From Burkholderiales bacterium (lineage in GTDB: Bacteria; Pseudomonadota; Gammaproteobacteria; Burkholderiales; SG8-41): DNA of 64,000 bases. The translations under genes were made by a program, and so were the position numbers. The notes under the pieces were generated by a model. It was not told where the DNA came from. It did no database searches and worked only from the letters and a program-made list of their open reading frames with translations. The stretch is from contig JAUXYA010000015.1 of assembly GCA_030684405.1 (NCBI GenBank), forward strand, positions 169,603-233,602. Reading direction: 5' to 3'. Each line of letters opens with the position of its first letter. The stretch's first letter is position 1. Below are positions 35,176 to 47,083 of the stretch, piece after piece.

Positions 35176-37365
35176 TTACTGCTTCACCGGCTTCCATCTC
35201 TTCAGCAGCAGCGAATTGCCAACTACCGATACCGAGCTCATTGCCATCGCGGCGCCGGCAATTATCGGGTTGAGCAGGCCCGCAGCGGCGAGGGGTATGC
35301 CGAGCACGTTGTAAATGAAGGCGAAAAACAGGTTCTGCTTGATCTTGCGGAAAGTCGCGCGCGACAGGCTCACCGCATCCACAGCGCTCATCAGGTCGCT
35401 GCGCATCAGCGTTACGTCGGCGGCGTGGATCGCGACATCGGAGCCGGCGCCGATGGCAAAGCTCACCTGCGCCGCAGCGAGCGCAGGCGCGTCGTTGACG
35501 CCGTCGCCGATCATGCCGATCCTGCGCCCCTGTTGCGTTAGCGTGTTGACGCGCTGCGCCTTGTCCTGCGGCAGCAGTTCGGCTTCGAAGCGCGTGATTC
35601 CAGCTTCGCGGGCGATGTGCGCTGCGGTGCGCCGGTTGTCGCCTGTCAGCATGATGACTTCGATGCCCAGAGCCTGCAGCGCGGCGACCGCAGCGCGAGA
35701 TGTTGGCCGCAGCGGGTCGGCGATGGCAATCATCCCGAGCACAACGCTGTCGTGGGCGACACCGATCACCGTCTTGCCCTGGTCCTGCAGCCGTGCGACG
35801 GCCGCCTCATCGAGGACGAGGCCATATCCGGCGAGGAACTGCGGTGAGCCCAGCAGGGCGGGTTTGCCGTTGACCGTTGCTCGCACCCCCTTGCCGGCGA
35901 CGGCTTCGAAGCCCTGCATCGGGACAGTAGCGATCTGCCGCGCCTGCGCGTATTCAAGCACGGCACGCGCCAGCGGATGCTCGGAGCCCAGTTCCAGAGT
36001 TGCCGCAATGCGTAGCAGCGCCGTTTCGTCAGCGCTGGCAGCGACGTCTGTAACAGAGGGTTTGCCGAGGGTCAGCGTACCGGTCTTGTCGACAACCAGC
36101 GTGTCGATATGGCCGGCGCGCTCCAGAGCCTCGGCGTTCTTGATCAGCACGCCGGTACGCGCGCCGGCACCGCTGCCGACCATAATTGCCGTGGGTGTGG
36201 CGAGCCCGAGGGCGCAGGGACAGGCGATGACGAGCACGGCCACGGCGGGAATCAGTGCGTCGGCCCAGTTGCCCGAATGCCACCACCAGCCGGCGAAGGT
36301 GAGGAGAGCAAGCGCAACGACCACCGGGACAAAAATCCCGGAGATGACGTCGGCGAGTCGCTGGATCGGCGCCTTTGAGCCCTGCGCCTCCTCGACCAGG
36401 CGGATGATGCCGGCGAGCGCGGTGTCGGCTCCAACACCAGTGGCGGTACAGCGCAGGAGGCCCTGGACGTTGAGCGTAGCGGCATAGACCGGGCTGCCGG
36501 CGGTTTTCGCCACCGGCAGGCTCTCGCCGGTGAGCATCGCTTCATCGACGCTGGAGCCGCCGTCGATGACCTTGCCATCCACGGCTATAGCTTCGCCAGG
36601 GCGCACAACGAAAACATCGCCGACGCGGATTTCCGAAACCGGGATTTCAGCGATGCTGCCATCGCGTTCGACGCGCGCGGTTTGCGGCTGCAGGCGGATC
36701 AGTTCCTCGATAGCTGAGGATGCGCGTGCGCGTGCGCGGGACTCGAGCAACTTGCCGAGGAATACCAGAGTGATGATGCTGACCGAGGCTTCAAAATAGA
36801 GATGGCCATCGAGTCCCAACAGCGCCACCGCCGCGCTGTAGAAATAGGCGACGCTGGTGCCGAGCGCGATCAGCACGTCCATATTGGCACCGCCGCTGCG
36901 CAAGGCATGGTATGCGCCGATGTAGAAGCGGCTGCCGATCCAGAACTGCACCGGTGTCGCGAGCAGCAATTGGGCGTATGGCGGAAACCAAGATGCATGA
37001 TGCTGGCCGGTCAGCATGTAGAGCATCAGCGCGAGGAAGGGCAGCGTGAGCACTGCGGAGATCGTGAACAGTCGCAGGTCCCGGCGGTAGGCGACGAGCC
37101 GCTCCGCCTTACGTGTGGCGTCGCCGTCTGCAGCCGGCAGCTGTGCGTCGTAACCCGCTTTGCGCACCGCGCCGATCAGTTGTTCCGGAGTGATGCTGCC
37201 GGCCGGGTATTCGATGTGGGCTTTTTCGGTCGCGAAGTTGACCGCGGCCCTGACCTCCGGCAGCCGGTTCAGGGTTTTTTCTATTCGTGCGGCGCAGGCC
37301 GCGCAGGTCATGCCGCTGATCGGGAGATCGATCACGGCGGCGAGGCTGGAGACAGGTTTTTTCAT
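35176..37365 (-). CDS. copA: Copper-exporting P-type ATPase
   Basis: Exports Cu(I) from the cytoplasm. One N-terminal metal domain (MTCAAC, C21 and C24) is followed by eight helices. The ion-binding CPC lies in [15 protein letters not shown], the phosphorylation site is DKTGTLT, and the hinge is [10 protein letters not shown]. After start correction it has 729 residues. The start MKKPVSS is set by TAGGAGC before the ATG at 37365. A CsoR-type operator lies directly upstream. Confidence 0.96.
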   Translation of the reverse strand: MKKPVSSLAAVIDLPISGMTCAACAARIEKTLNRLPEVRAAVNFATEKAHIEYPAGSITPEQLIGAVRKAGYDAQLPAADGDATRKAERLVAYRRDLRLFTISAVLTLPFLALMLYMLTGQHHASWFPPYAQLLLATPVQFWIGSRFYIGAYHALRSGGANMDVLIALGTSVAYFYSAAVALLGLDGHLYFEASVSIITLVFLGKLLESRARARASSAIEELIRLQPQTARVERDGSIAEIPVSEIRVGDVFVVRPGEAIAVDGKVIDGGSSVDEAMLTGESLPVAKTAGSPVYAATLNVQGLLRCTATGVGADTALAGIIRLVEEAQGSKAPIQRLADVISGIFVPVVVALALLTFAGWWWHSGNWADALIPAVAVLVIACPCALGLATPTAIMVGSGAGARTGVLIKNAEALERAGHIDTLVVDKTGTLTLGKPSVTDVAASADETALLRIAATLELGSEHPLARAVLEYAQARQIATVPMQGFEAVAGKGVRATVNGKPALLGSPQFLAGYGLVLDEAAVARLQDQGKTVIGVAHDSVVLGMIAIADPLRPTSRAAVAALQALGIEVIMLTGDNRRTAAHIAREAGITRFEAELLPQDKAQRVNTLTQQGRRIGMIGDGVNDAPALAAAQVSFAIGAGSDVAIHAADVTLMRSDLMSAVDAVSLSRATFRKIKQNLFFAFIYNVLGIPLAAAGLLNPIIAGAAMAMSSVSVVGNSLLLKRWKPVKQ

Positions 37366-37373
37366 GCTCCTAC

Positions 37374-37392
37374 TATACCCCCATGGGGTATA
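37374..37392. promoter_or_regulatory. CsoR operator upstream of copA
   Basis: TATACCCCCATGGGGTATA has perfect 8-base arms TATACCCC and GGGGTATA around CAT. This is the GC-tract palindrome type bound by CsoR, nine bases ahead of the copA start codon. Confidence 0.8.
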
Positions 37393-37428
37393 TGCGGGCA
37401 AGTTCACGCGGGAATATTTAAAAATTAT

Positions 37429-37446
37429 AATAAAAACAATTACTTA
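37429..37446 (-). repeat. 18-bp AT-rich dispersed motif, copy 5
   Basis: Reads TAAGTAATTGTTTTTATT on the minus strand, upstream of copA. Adjacent bases are a TATAAT (37422-37427 on minus), a possible -10 or chance. Confidence 0.65.
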
Positions 37447-37496
37447 CGATAATTTATCGGTGGTTAGACCCAACGGCCACACGTCGCTGATGTAAC

Positions 37497-37519
37497 AAAA
37501 AAAGCGCCCGCGAGGGCGC
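37497..37519 (-). terminator. Terminator after the glycine-zipper gene
   Basis: On the minus strand GCGCCC-TCGC-GGGCGC is followed by seven Ts, 24 bases past the stop of the glycine-zipper gene. Confidence 0.85.
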
Positions 37520-37542
37520 CTTGTTGCCAAGAGCGGACTTTG

Positions 37543-38175
37543 TCAGCCCGTTGTCAGCGTGCCATTGACTACCCGCACTTTACTGCCGGCCTGGAAGGCG
37601 GGTTGCGAGTCATAGGAAAAAGTCTGCGTCGAGCCGTCGTCCATTTTCACCGTCACGTCATAACGCATCGTCGATTTCAGGTGTTTTTCAGTCTGGTGAC
37701 CGGCATAGGCGCCGCCGGCCGCACCGGCCACGGTGGCGATTTTTTTGCCGCTGCCACCGCCGACCTGATTGCCAAGCAGGCCGCCGACAACGCCGCCTGC
37801 CACTGCGCCGAGGCCCGAGCCTTCACCCTGCAGCTTGATCGCATTGACGCTGGTGACCACACCGCAGTTGTTGCAGACCGCCGCCGCTTTAGCGGGCTCC
37901 GGCCTCGTTTGCGCGGAGGAAGGCTGTGCCGGGGCTTTTGCTGCAGCCGTCTTGGTCGGTGCTTTGGGCGCTGAAGGGGTGTTAGCCGAAGACTTGGTAA
38001 TTTGTTTTTCCGTTGCTTTTGGCGCTGCGGTTTCCAGGGCCGTGTCGCTGCTCTTCGAGAACGAGTTCGGCAGGACGCCGGTCATCATGGCAATGCCGAC
38101 CAGGCTGAACACGGTGACGGAGACCGCGGCCAGCGCAATCAGCGGATTTATTTTTTTCGTTTCCTGCATGGTCAT
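37543..38175 (-). CDS. Glycine-zipper 2TM domain protein
   Basis: 210 residues with an N-terminal membrane anchor (about 10-32), a Pro/Ala/Lys-rich linker (about 45-95) and a glycine-zipper segment (about 115-160: GLGAVAGGVVGGLLGNQVGGGSGKKIATVAGAAGGAYAGHQ). It ends with a compact domain (DVTVKMDDGSTQTFSY) as in the SlyB/PCP-like family. A CxxC (VCNNCG) lies before the zipper. Role: envelope integrity, by family. AGGAGC precedes the ATG. Confidence 0.85.
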   Translation of the reverse strand: MTMQETKKINPLIALAAVSVTVFSLVGIAMMTGVLPNSFSKSSDTALETAAPKATEKQITKSSANTPSAPKAPTKTAAAKAPAQPSSAQTRPEPAKAAAVCNNCGVVTSVNAIKLQGEGSGLGAVAGGVVGGLLGNQVGGGSGKKIATVAGAAGGAYAGHQTEKHLKSTMRYDVTVKMDDGSTQTFSYDSQPAFQAGSKVRVVNGTLTTG

Positions 38176-38297
38176 GCTCCTGTCTTTAAAGAAGGTGAAG
38201 TCATACTAATCCTGTATCGATGCGGGGTGTGTGAAGAATGTCACGCCGTTACAAAGCGTTACAGATCTTCCGCAGTGCAGTTCAGGCCGCATCGTGA

Positions 38298-40268
<1,971 letters not shown>

Positions 40269-40275
40269 TGTTCCT

Positions 40276-40321
40276 CCACCGTTCGCCCTGAGTCCTTCGA
40301 CAGCCTCAGGGCGAACGGTGG
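40276..40321. repeat. Intergenic inverted repeat (17-bp arms)
   Basis: CCACCGTTCGCCCTGAG (40276-40292) and its exact complement (40305-40321) enclose a 12-base loop. The GTTCGCCCTGAG...TTCGA word is a dispersed palindrome found in many proteobacterial genomes. Confidence 0.7.
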
Positions 40322-40351
40322 GCGGTTGCGGCAGTCATTATGCAAAAGCCG

Positions 40352-41854
40352 TCATTCCGGCCGCATGTGCGGGAACAGGATCACGTCACGGATCGACGGG
40401 CTGTCGGTCAGCATCATCACCACGCGGTCGATGCCTATGCCGGCGCCGCCGCAGGGCGGCAGGCCGTATTCCAGCGCGCGGATGTAGTCGGCGTCATAGT
40501 GCATGGCTTCATGGTCGCCGGCTTCCTTCTGCCGCACCTGTTCCATGAAGCGTTCGGCCTGGTCTTCGGGGTCGTTCAGCTCGGAGAAGCCGTTGGCGAT
40601 TTCGCGACCGCAGATGTAGAGCTCGAAGCGTTCAGTCAGCTCCGGGTTCTTGTCATTGCGCCGCGCCAGCGGGGAAACCTCTGCCGGGTAGTCGACGATG
40701 TAGGTGGGATCCCACAGTTCGGATTCGACGGTGTTTTCGAACAGCGACAGCTGCAGTCCGCCGAGGCCGTCGCTATCACGGAAGGGGATTTTCAGCTCGT
40801 TCATCTTGTCGATGATTTTCGCGCGGTCCTTGAGCACTTCATCGCCGATATCCGGGCGGTGTTTGCGGATCGCCTCAGTGATGGTCAGTCGGGCAAAGGG
40901 TTTCGACAGGTCAAGCGGACGTCCCTGGTAGGTAATCTGTTCGGTGCCGCAGGCGGCCTGCGCGGCGGCGCGCAGGATCTGCTCGACAAAGTCCATCAGG
41001 TATTCATGGTTTGTGTAGGCCGCATAGAACTCAAGCATCGTGAATTCCGGATTGTGCCGGGTGGAGATGCCTTCGTTGCGGAAGTTGCGGTTGATCTCGA
41101 ACACCTTTTCGAAGCCGCCGACTACCAGGCGCTTCAGGTAGAGCTCGGGCGCGATGCGCAGGTAAAACTGCATGTCGAGCGCGTTGTGGTGGGTGACGAA
41201 GGGGCGTGCCGAGGCGCCCCCGGGAATCGGCTGCATCATCGGTGTCTCGGCTTCGTAGTAGCGCCGGCTGATCAGCAAGTTGCGTATCGCCTGGATGATG
41301 CGCGCGCGCTGCACGAACACCAGTCGCGTGTCCTCGTTCATGATCAAGTCGACGTAGCGCTGGCGGTACTTCAATTCCTGGTCGGTCAGTCCGTGGAACT
41401 TCTCCGGCAGCGGGCGCAATGACTTGGTGAGCAGGCGGATCTGCGTGACACGGACGGTCAATTCGCCTTTCTGGGTCTTGAACAGGCCGCCCTGCGCGCC
41501 GACGATGTCACCGATGTCGTAATGCTTGAAGGCATCAAGCACTTCCTTGCCGACGTCGTCGACCGAGACATAGAGCTGGATGCGGCCGCTCATGTCCTGG
41601 ATGGTCGCGAAGCAGGCCTTGCCCATCACACGCTTGAGCATGATGCGGCCGGCGACCGCAACAGCGACCTTTTCATCGACCAGCTTCTGCGGGTCCTTGT
41701 CCTCGTGTTCCGCGGCGAGGACCTCGGCGAGGTGGGCGCGAACGAAATCGTTGGGAAAGGCAATACCTTCCTCGCGCAGCCCCCTCAGCTTGGCGCGGCG
41801 CTCCTCGATGATGCGGTTGGTATCGACGAGCGGCGTGGTGTTCGGGTTTTCCAT
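40352..41854 (-). CDS. lysS: Lysyl-tRNA synthetase (class II)
   Basis: 500-residue class IIb enzyme: OB-fold tRNA-binding domain (about 60-160: [31 protein letters not shown]), motif 2 ([25 protein letters not shown]) and motif 3 ([17 protein letters not shown]). It starts 14 bases after the prfB stop, the classic prfB-lysS pair. Confidence 0.97.
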   Translation of the reverse strand: MENPNTTPLVDTNRIIEERRAKLRGLREEGIAFPNDFVRAHLAEVLAAEHEDKDPQKLVDEKVAVAVAGRIMLKRVMGKACFATIQDMSGRIQLYVSVDDVGKEVLDAFKHYDIGDIVGAQGGLFKTQKGELTVRVTQIRLLTKSLRPLPEKFHGLTDQELKYRQRYVDLIMNEDTRLVFVQRARIIQAIRNLLISRRYYEAETPMMQPIPGGASARPFVTHHNALDMQFYLRIAPELYLKRLVVGGFEKVFEINRNFRNEGISTRHNPEFTMLEFYAAYTNHEYLMDFVEQILRAAAQAACGTEQITYQGRPLDLSKPFARLTITEAIRKHRPDIGDEVLKDRAKIIDKMNELKIPFRDSDGLGGLQLSLFENTVESELWDPTYIVDYPAEVSPLARRNDKNPELTERFELYICGREIANGFSELNDPEDQAERFMEQVRQKEAGDHEAMHYDADYIRALEYGLPPCGGAGIGIDRVVMMLTDSPSIRDVILFPHMRPE

Positions 41855-41868
41855 GATGGAGTCCTGGG

Positions 41869-42973
41869 TCAGAGGCCTGCTTTGAGGCTGGCGGTGATGA
41901 AGGGGTCGAGGTCGCCGTCGAGGATGGACTGGGTGTTGCCGATTTCGACGTTGGTGCGCAGATCCTTGATGCGCGACTGGTCAAGCACATAGGAGCGGAT
42001 CTGGTGGCCCCACCCGATGTCGGTCTTGGAATCCTCCATCGCCTGCTTCTGCTCGTTGCGCTTGCGCAGTTCCAGTTCATAGAGCTTGGATTTCAGCATT
42101 GCGTTCGCCGCCGCACGGTTGCGGTGCTGCGAACGGTCACTCTGGCATTGCACGACAATGCCTGTCGGTAAGTGTGTGATGCGAACTGCGGAATCGGTCT
42201 TGTTGATGTGCTGGCCGCCGGCACCCGAGGCGCGGTAGGTATCCACGCGCAGATCGGCCGGATTGACTTCGATCTCGATCGAGTCGTCGACTTCGGGATA
42301 GACGAAGACACTGGCGAAGGAGGTGTGGCGGCGGTTGTTGGAGTCGAAGGGCGACTTGCGTACCAGACGGTGCACGCCGCTCTCGGTGCGCAGGTGGCCG
42401 AAGGCGTAGTCGCCGGTAATTTTCAGCGAGGCACTCTTGATGCCGGCAACGTCACCTTCGGATTCCTCAAGTACCTCGACACTGAATTTTTTCTGCTCAC
42501 AGTAACGCAGGTACATGCGTTCGAGGATGGCCGCCCAATCCTGCGCCTCAGTGCCGCCGGAGCCGGCCTGAATGTCGAGGAAGCAGTTGTTGGGATCCAT
42601 CGGGTTGGCGAACATGCGGCGGAATTCCATGTCCTCCACGACGTCGCCGAGTTTTGCGGCATCCTGTTCCACGGCAACGAGGGTGTTGTCGTCCTGCTCC
42701 GTGCGGGCCATTTCGAGCAGTTCCAGCGCATCGCGCAACTCGCTGTCGAGGTCGCGCAGGGTGATCACGATGCTTTCGAGGCTCTTGCGTTCGCGGCCCA
42801 CTTCCTGTGCGCGCTGTGCGTCACTCCACAGCGCAGGGTCTTCACTGAGTTTGGTCAGTTCTTCGAGGCGACGGGTTTTCGTCTCGTAGTCAAAGATACC
42901 TCCGCAGCGCCCCCGCGCGTTCGTCAAGGTCGGTCAGGCGGTTGGTGATGGCGTTGATGCGCTCGGCTTCCAT
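41869..42973 (-). CDS. prfB: Peptide chain release factor 2 (+1 frameshift)
   Basis: Terminates translation at UGA and UAA. Translation starts at ATG 42973 and reads 27 codons ([13 protein letters not shown]...) to CTT, then meets an in-frame TGA at 42890-42892. A +1 shift continues at GAC 42891 to the stop at 41869, giving 367 residues. GGQ in [20 protein letters not shown] is the hydrolysis motif; [15 protein letters not shown] holds the SPF codon-recognition tripeptide. Autoregulation through UGA is conserved. Confidence 0.96.
42889..42904 (-). other. prfB: Programmed +1 frameshift site of prfB
   Basis: CGGAGGTATCTTTGAC on the minus strand. The Shine-Dalgarno-like GGAGG is three bases before the slippery CTT-TGA-C, the same spacing as in the well-known enterobacterial site. 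Confidence 0.93.
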
Positions 42974-43060
42974 GAGGGGGGTGTCCGCAAAAACCCCGAT
43001 TTTACCGCAACGGCAGAGGCTATACCGCCAGTCCGTAGTGATGACCGCGGAATGTTTCCG

Positions 43061-44221
43061 CTACGGCGTTTGGGTATTGCCTCCGGCCAGCTGATCGTCA
43101 CTCTTGCTCGGGGTCAGCGACGGCCGGCCGACGATAAGAGGATCGGCCGATCCGATACGATCCAGATCGCGCTTGGTATAAGCCAGGCGGTTGAGCACGT
43201 AACGCATGGCGTTCACGCGTGCCCGTTTTTTGCAATCCGATTTGATCACCGTCCATGGTGCATCAGAGGTGTCGCAATGCATGAACATGGCCTCTTTTGC
43301 CGCAGTGTAATCGTTCCATTTGTCGAGCGAGGCCATGTCCACCGGACTTAGTTTCCACTGCTTCAGCGGATGATTGCGCCGTTCTCGGAAACGGCGGCGC
43401 TGCTCATCGCGGCTTACTGAAAACCAGAATTTGAACAAGTGGACGCCCGAGCGTACCAGTTGGCGCTCGAATTCCGGACACTGGCGCAGGTACTCGTCAT
43501 ATTCCTGGTGGTTGCAGAAGCCCATGACCCGCTCGACGCCGGCACGGTTGTACCAGCTGCGGTCAAACAGCACGATCTCGCCGCGTGTGGGCAGGTGCTG
43601 GATATAGCGCTGGAAATACCACTGGCCGCGTTCGGTCTCGCTGGGCTTTTCCAGTGCCACCACTCGTGCGCCGCGGGGATTCAGGTGTTCCATCAAGCGC
43701 TTGATAGTACCGCCCTTGCCGGCAGCATCACGGCCCTCGAACAGGATCACCACCCGCTGGCCGGTTTCTTTGACCCAAGCCTGCAGTTTCAGCAACTCTA
43801 CCTGCAGCCGGAACTTCTGTTTTTCATAGTTCTTGCGCGACATCAGGTTTTTGTAAGGATACGCACCTTCGCGCCAGCCCTCCGAAAGCTCCAGGTCAGG
43901 GTCTGTGCCCATAGCCGAAGCCTCTGCTTGTTTGAACAGGGTGCGACGCAGCGCTTTCAGTTCGTCTGGTGATGCGCCGCCAATCAACGATTGAAGTTGT
44001 TGCAACGTCTCGCTTGGAGGGCTGTTTTTAAGTGAGCCGAGCAGTTCAGATACCACTGTGGCCTGCACGGTCTGCTTTGTGCTGGTGCGGCGGGCGACAC
44101 GGTCGGCTTCAGCAGTACGCGCCCCCGGTTTTGCCAGTGTGTCGCCAGCCGTAACCAATCGCGGCTTCATACTTTGCCTGCGGGGTGTAGCCGTTTTTAT
44201 GCCGGCGGATTGGTCGGTCAT
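43061..44221 (-). CDS. ppk2: Polyphosphate kinase 2
   Basis: PPK2-family enzyme that transfers phosphate between polyphosphate and nucleotides. 386 residues, with the PPK2 core about 125-360: Walker A LFEGRDAAGKGGTIKRLMEHLNPRG, lid and Walker B LFDRSWYNRAGVERVMGF, and KFWFSVSRDEQRRRF. The start at 44221 is chosen for GAGGATC six bases upstream. The N-terminal 100 residues are low complexity and not part of the core. An FNR-type box lies 70 bases upstream. Confidence 0.92.
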   Translation of the reverse strand: MTDQSAGIKTATPRRQSMKPRLVTAGDTLAKPGARTAEADRVARRTSTKQTVQATVVSELLGSLKNSPPSETLQQLQSLIGGASPDELKALRRTLFKQAEASAMGTDPDLELSEGWREGAYPYKNLMSRKNYEKQKFRLQVELLKLQAWVKETGQRVVILFEGRDAAGKGGTIKRLMEHLNPRGARVVALEKPSETERGQWYFQRYIQHLPTRGEIVLFDRSWYNRAGVERVMGFCNHQEYDEYLRQCPEFERQLVRSGVHLFKFWFSVSRDEQRRRFRERRNHPLKQWKLSPVDMASLDKWNDYTAAKEAMFMHCDTSDAPWTVIKSDCKKRARVNAMRYVLNRLAYTKRDLDRIGSADPLIVGRPSLTPSKSDDQLAGGNTQTP

Positions 44222-44290
44222 GATGATCCTCATGCAATTAAAGAGCGGGCATTAAGGCAAACATCATAAGAAAGCTACGCCGGCGGCGAT

Positions 44291-44304
44291 TTGACCTGCA
44301 TCAA
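44291..44304. promoter_or_regulatory. FNR-type box upstream of ppk2
   Basis: TTGACCTGCATCAA matches TTGATnnnnATCAA at 9 of 10. The centre is 32 bases from a good -10 (TATGAT, minus strand 44263-44268), the class II activator spacing, and the same as at phaP. Confidence 0.7.
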
Positions 44305-44412
44305 GGGCAATCCGTTTTGATACGTTGCCGTTGAGAAGACAACGTCCGCCTGTAGCTGAAGTTTTTTCTCAATCACAGGGGGCATTGCTTAAACGCGGTA
44401 ATGGCTTGGCAA

Positions 44413-45303
44413 TTACTTGCCGATGTTTGCGTCGGTCAGTAATTTGCCGCCGGCCGCTTCATTGTCGGCCGAAATCAGTCCGCGCTCGATCAGCTGCCCG
44501 GGATTGAAGTTGAAATGCTTCGTTGCGGAGAGCTTGCGCGCCCGCGCAGCGAGTTCGCTGCGGTTCAGGCTTTCCCGCCGCGGCAGGGCGAACAGAATCC
44601 GGTTATTGGTGCGGCCGACGCGCAGCACGTAAAGCTCGTCGAAGCTGTCACGGTAGGTGCGCACCATTGACTCGTAGGGCGGATCAATGGCAACGCTCCA
44701 CAAGTTACTGACTACGACACCCTGCGGATGCACGGCGCGGCGTACCGCGGCCAGGAATTCCCGCGTGGTCAGGTGCGCCGGCACTGAATCGGCGCCGTAG
44801 GCGTCGAGGAATATCACGTCGTACGGCCGTTTCACCGATTCGACAAAGCGGCGGCCGTCGGTGATGTGGATGCGCATCCGTGCGTCCTCGTGGAAGCCGA
44901 GGTGGCTTTTCGCGGCCGCTGCTACCACGGGGTTGATGTCGACGGCATCGATTTCGGATGCGGGATAGTGGTGGCGCAGGAAGGTGGGCAGCGTGCCGCC
45001 GCCGAGCCCGACCACCAGGAAGCGCTGTGGCTCGCTGCACAGGGCAAGCCCGGCGAGCGCGGCTGGCAGGTAGGCGAGGCCGAGGTATTCCGCGTCGCCG
45101 GGTTTAACCAGGCTCTGGCGCACGCCGTCGCGACCGAAGCGTAGCGCGCGCAGGCCCTCGCCCTCGTCGGTGATCACTACGGTGCCGTAGGCGGAGGCTT
45201 TCTCATAAATTACCGGGCCTGCCGGGTGGGCCGCCGTCGCCAGCAGCGCGCAGGCGAGCACCATGGCCCGCAGGCCGCAGCGCCATGCTCTTGATTGTGT
45301 CAT
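44413..45303 (-). CDS. Exported spermidine synthase-like protein
   Basis: 296 residues. A signal peptide (about 1-27, ends AAHPAGP) precedes a spermidine-synthase-like Rossmann fold: RFLVVGLGGGTLPTFLRHHYPASEIDAVDINPVV and YDVIFLDAYGADSVPAHLTTREFL. The catalytic Asp of SpeE corresponds to the D in LDAYG. No speD is adjacent. The export signal is unusual for a polyamine enzyme, so the reaction is uncertain. Confidence 0.75.
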   Translation of the reverse strand: MTQSRAWRCGLRAMVLACALLATAAHPAGPVIYEKASAYGTVVITDEGEGLRALRFGRDGVRQSLVKPGDAEYLGLAYLPAALAGLALCSEPQRFLVVGLGGGTLPTFLRHHYPASEIDAVDINPVVAAAAKSHLGFHEDARMRIHITDGRRFVESVKRPYDVIFLDAYGADSVPAHLTTREFLAAVRRAVHPQGVVVSNLWSVAIDPPYESMVRTYRDSFDELYVLRVGRTNNRILFALPRRESLNRSELAARARKLSATKHFNFNPGQLIERGLISADNEAAGGKLLTDANIGK

Positions 45304-45391
45304 CGCTGTTCTCCTCCCCGCTTTGTGACTGTGCCGGTGTATCCCGGCTTATCCCATGCTAGTGTAATCGGGTGGTGTGGGCTTGTCGCGC

Positions 45392-47083
45392 TCAACCGGC
45401 CTGCCAGTGCTCGAGGATCAGTTGCAGGGTGACGGCGCCGTTGTAATGATTGGCCGCCAGACGGTAGGTGGCGAACACGGTGTCGGGCAGCAGCTCAGCG
45501 TGGCCGAACAGCATCGCGTCGATGGCCTGCGCGCCGCGACGCAGCCGCAGCTTAAGGTGGCGTTCGCCGACGACGCGCTGGGAGGTGACCTCAAAACGGT
45601 CGTGGAAACGCGGCTCGGGGAAGCCCTGTCCCCAGACCGCGTCGGCGAGCGCCGCGGCATTATCGAGATTGAGGTCCGCGCACGGCAGTTCGCCGTCGGT
45701 GATCCATTCGCGGTCCAGGTCGGCGGGCGTCAGCAGATCCCGGGTCACGGCCTCGAAGGCGTCGCGGAAAGTATTGAAGCCGTTTTCGTGCAGCGTCAGG
45801 CCGGCGGCCGCAGCATGGCCGCCGAAGCGGACGATCAGTTCCGGATGTCGTTTGGATACCAGATCAAGCGCGTCGCGCAGGTGTAGTGCCGGGATTGAGC
45901 GGCCTGAACCCTTCAGCTCGCCGTTGCCCGCAGCGGCGAATGCGAAGGTGGGGCGGTGGAAACGCTCGCGCAGCCGCGAGGCGAGAATGCCGATCACCCC
46001 CTGGTGCCACTGCGGATCGAACAGGCTCAGTGAATAGCCGGGCTCGACGTCATCCATGGTCGCCAGTGCAGAGGCTTGCATGTCGGCTTCGATATCTCGG
46101 CGCTGGCGGTTCAACTGGTCGAGCTGGCGCGCGATATCCGCGGCGCGGGGGGCATCGTCGGTGGTCAGACATTCGATGCCCAGCGACATGTCGGTCAGCC
46201 GTCCGGCGGCGTTCAGGCGCGGCCCCGCGACGAAGCCAAGGTCGTAGGCGCCGGCGCGGCTGATGTCACGGCCGGCAGCATTGAACAGCGCGGTGATGCC
46301 CGGTTGGGCGCGGCCAGCGCGCATGCGCTGCAGGCCCTGTTGCACCAGCAGGCGGTTGTTGTCGTCGAGTTTCACCACGTCGGCGACGGTGCCAAGTGCG
46401 ACGAGATCGAGGAGCGTGTCGAGCCGGGGTTCCGCCGGCTTGGCGGCATAGGCGCCGCGCCTGCGGAATTCGGCGCGCAGCGCCAGCATCAGGTAGAACA
46501 TCACGCCCACGCCGGCGAGGTTCTTGCTGGGGAAGCCGCAGCCGGGCTGGTTGGGATTGATGATGCACCAGGCATCAGGCAGCGCATCGCCGGGCAGGTG
46601 GTGGTCGGTGACCAGCACCTTCATTCCGAGGCGGTTGGCCTCGGCGACGCCATCGATGCTGGCAATGCCGTTGTCGACGGTGATCAGCACATCGGGCTTT
46701 TTCCGTTCTGCGGCGAGTTGGACGATTTCTGGCGTCAGGCCATAGCCGTACTCAAAACGGTTGGGTACCAAATAATCGACGTCGGCCCCGAACAGGCGCA
46801 GCGCGCGCAGCCCCACTGCGCAGGCGGTGGCACCGTCGGCATCGTAGTCGGCGACGATCAGCAGCTTTTTGCGTTCGGTAATGGCGTCGGCGAGCAGTCC
46901 GGCCATGGTGCCCAGGTTGAGCAGCCGCTCCGGCGGGATGAGTCGCGACAGATCCAGTGTGAGTTGCGCTGTGTCGCTGATGCCGCGTGCAGCGTAGATC
47001 CTTGCCATGAAGGGCGAGAGACCGGCGGCTGCGAGTCGCGCCGCAGCGTCGCCGTCGACGGAGCGGGTGACGATCCCGCTCAT
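45392..47083 (-). CDS. recJ: Single-stranded-DNA exonuclease RecJ
   Basis: 5'-3' single-strand exonuclease of recombination and repair, 563 residues. The DHH motifs are DYDADGATA, LITVDNGIAS, TDHHLPGD and GHAAAAG in the DHHA1 part, and an OB-fold closes the protein. Its ATG overlaps the rpfE stop (ATGA). Confidence 0.96.
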   Translation of the reverse strand: MSGIVTRSVDGDAAARLAAAGLSPFMARIYAARGISDTAQLTLDLSRLIPPERLLNLGTMAGLLADAITERKKLLIVADYDADGATACAVGLRALRLFGADVDYLVPNRFEYGYGLTPEIVQLAAERKKPDVLITVDNGIASIDGVAEANRLGMKVLVTDHHLPGDALPDAWCIINPNQPGCGFPSKNLAGVGVMFYLMLALRAEFRRRGAYAAKPAEPRLDTLLDLVALGTVADVVKLDDNNRLLVQQGLQRMRAGRAQPGITALFNAAGRDISRAGAYDLGFVAGPRLNAAGRLTDMSLGIECLTTDDAPRAADIARQLDQLNRQRRDIEADMQASALATMDDVEPGYSLSLFDPQWHQGVIGILASRLRERFHRPTFAFAAAGNGELKGSGRSIPALHLRDALDLVSKRHPELIVRFGGHAAAAGLTLHENGFNTFRDAFEAVTRDLLTPADLDREWITDGELPCADLNLDNAAALADAVWGQGFPEPRFHDRFEVTSQRVVGERHLKLRLRRGAQAIDAMLFGHAELLPDTVFATYRLAANHYNGAVTLQLILEHWQAG

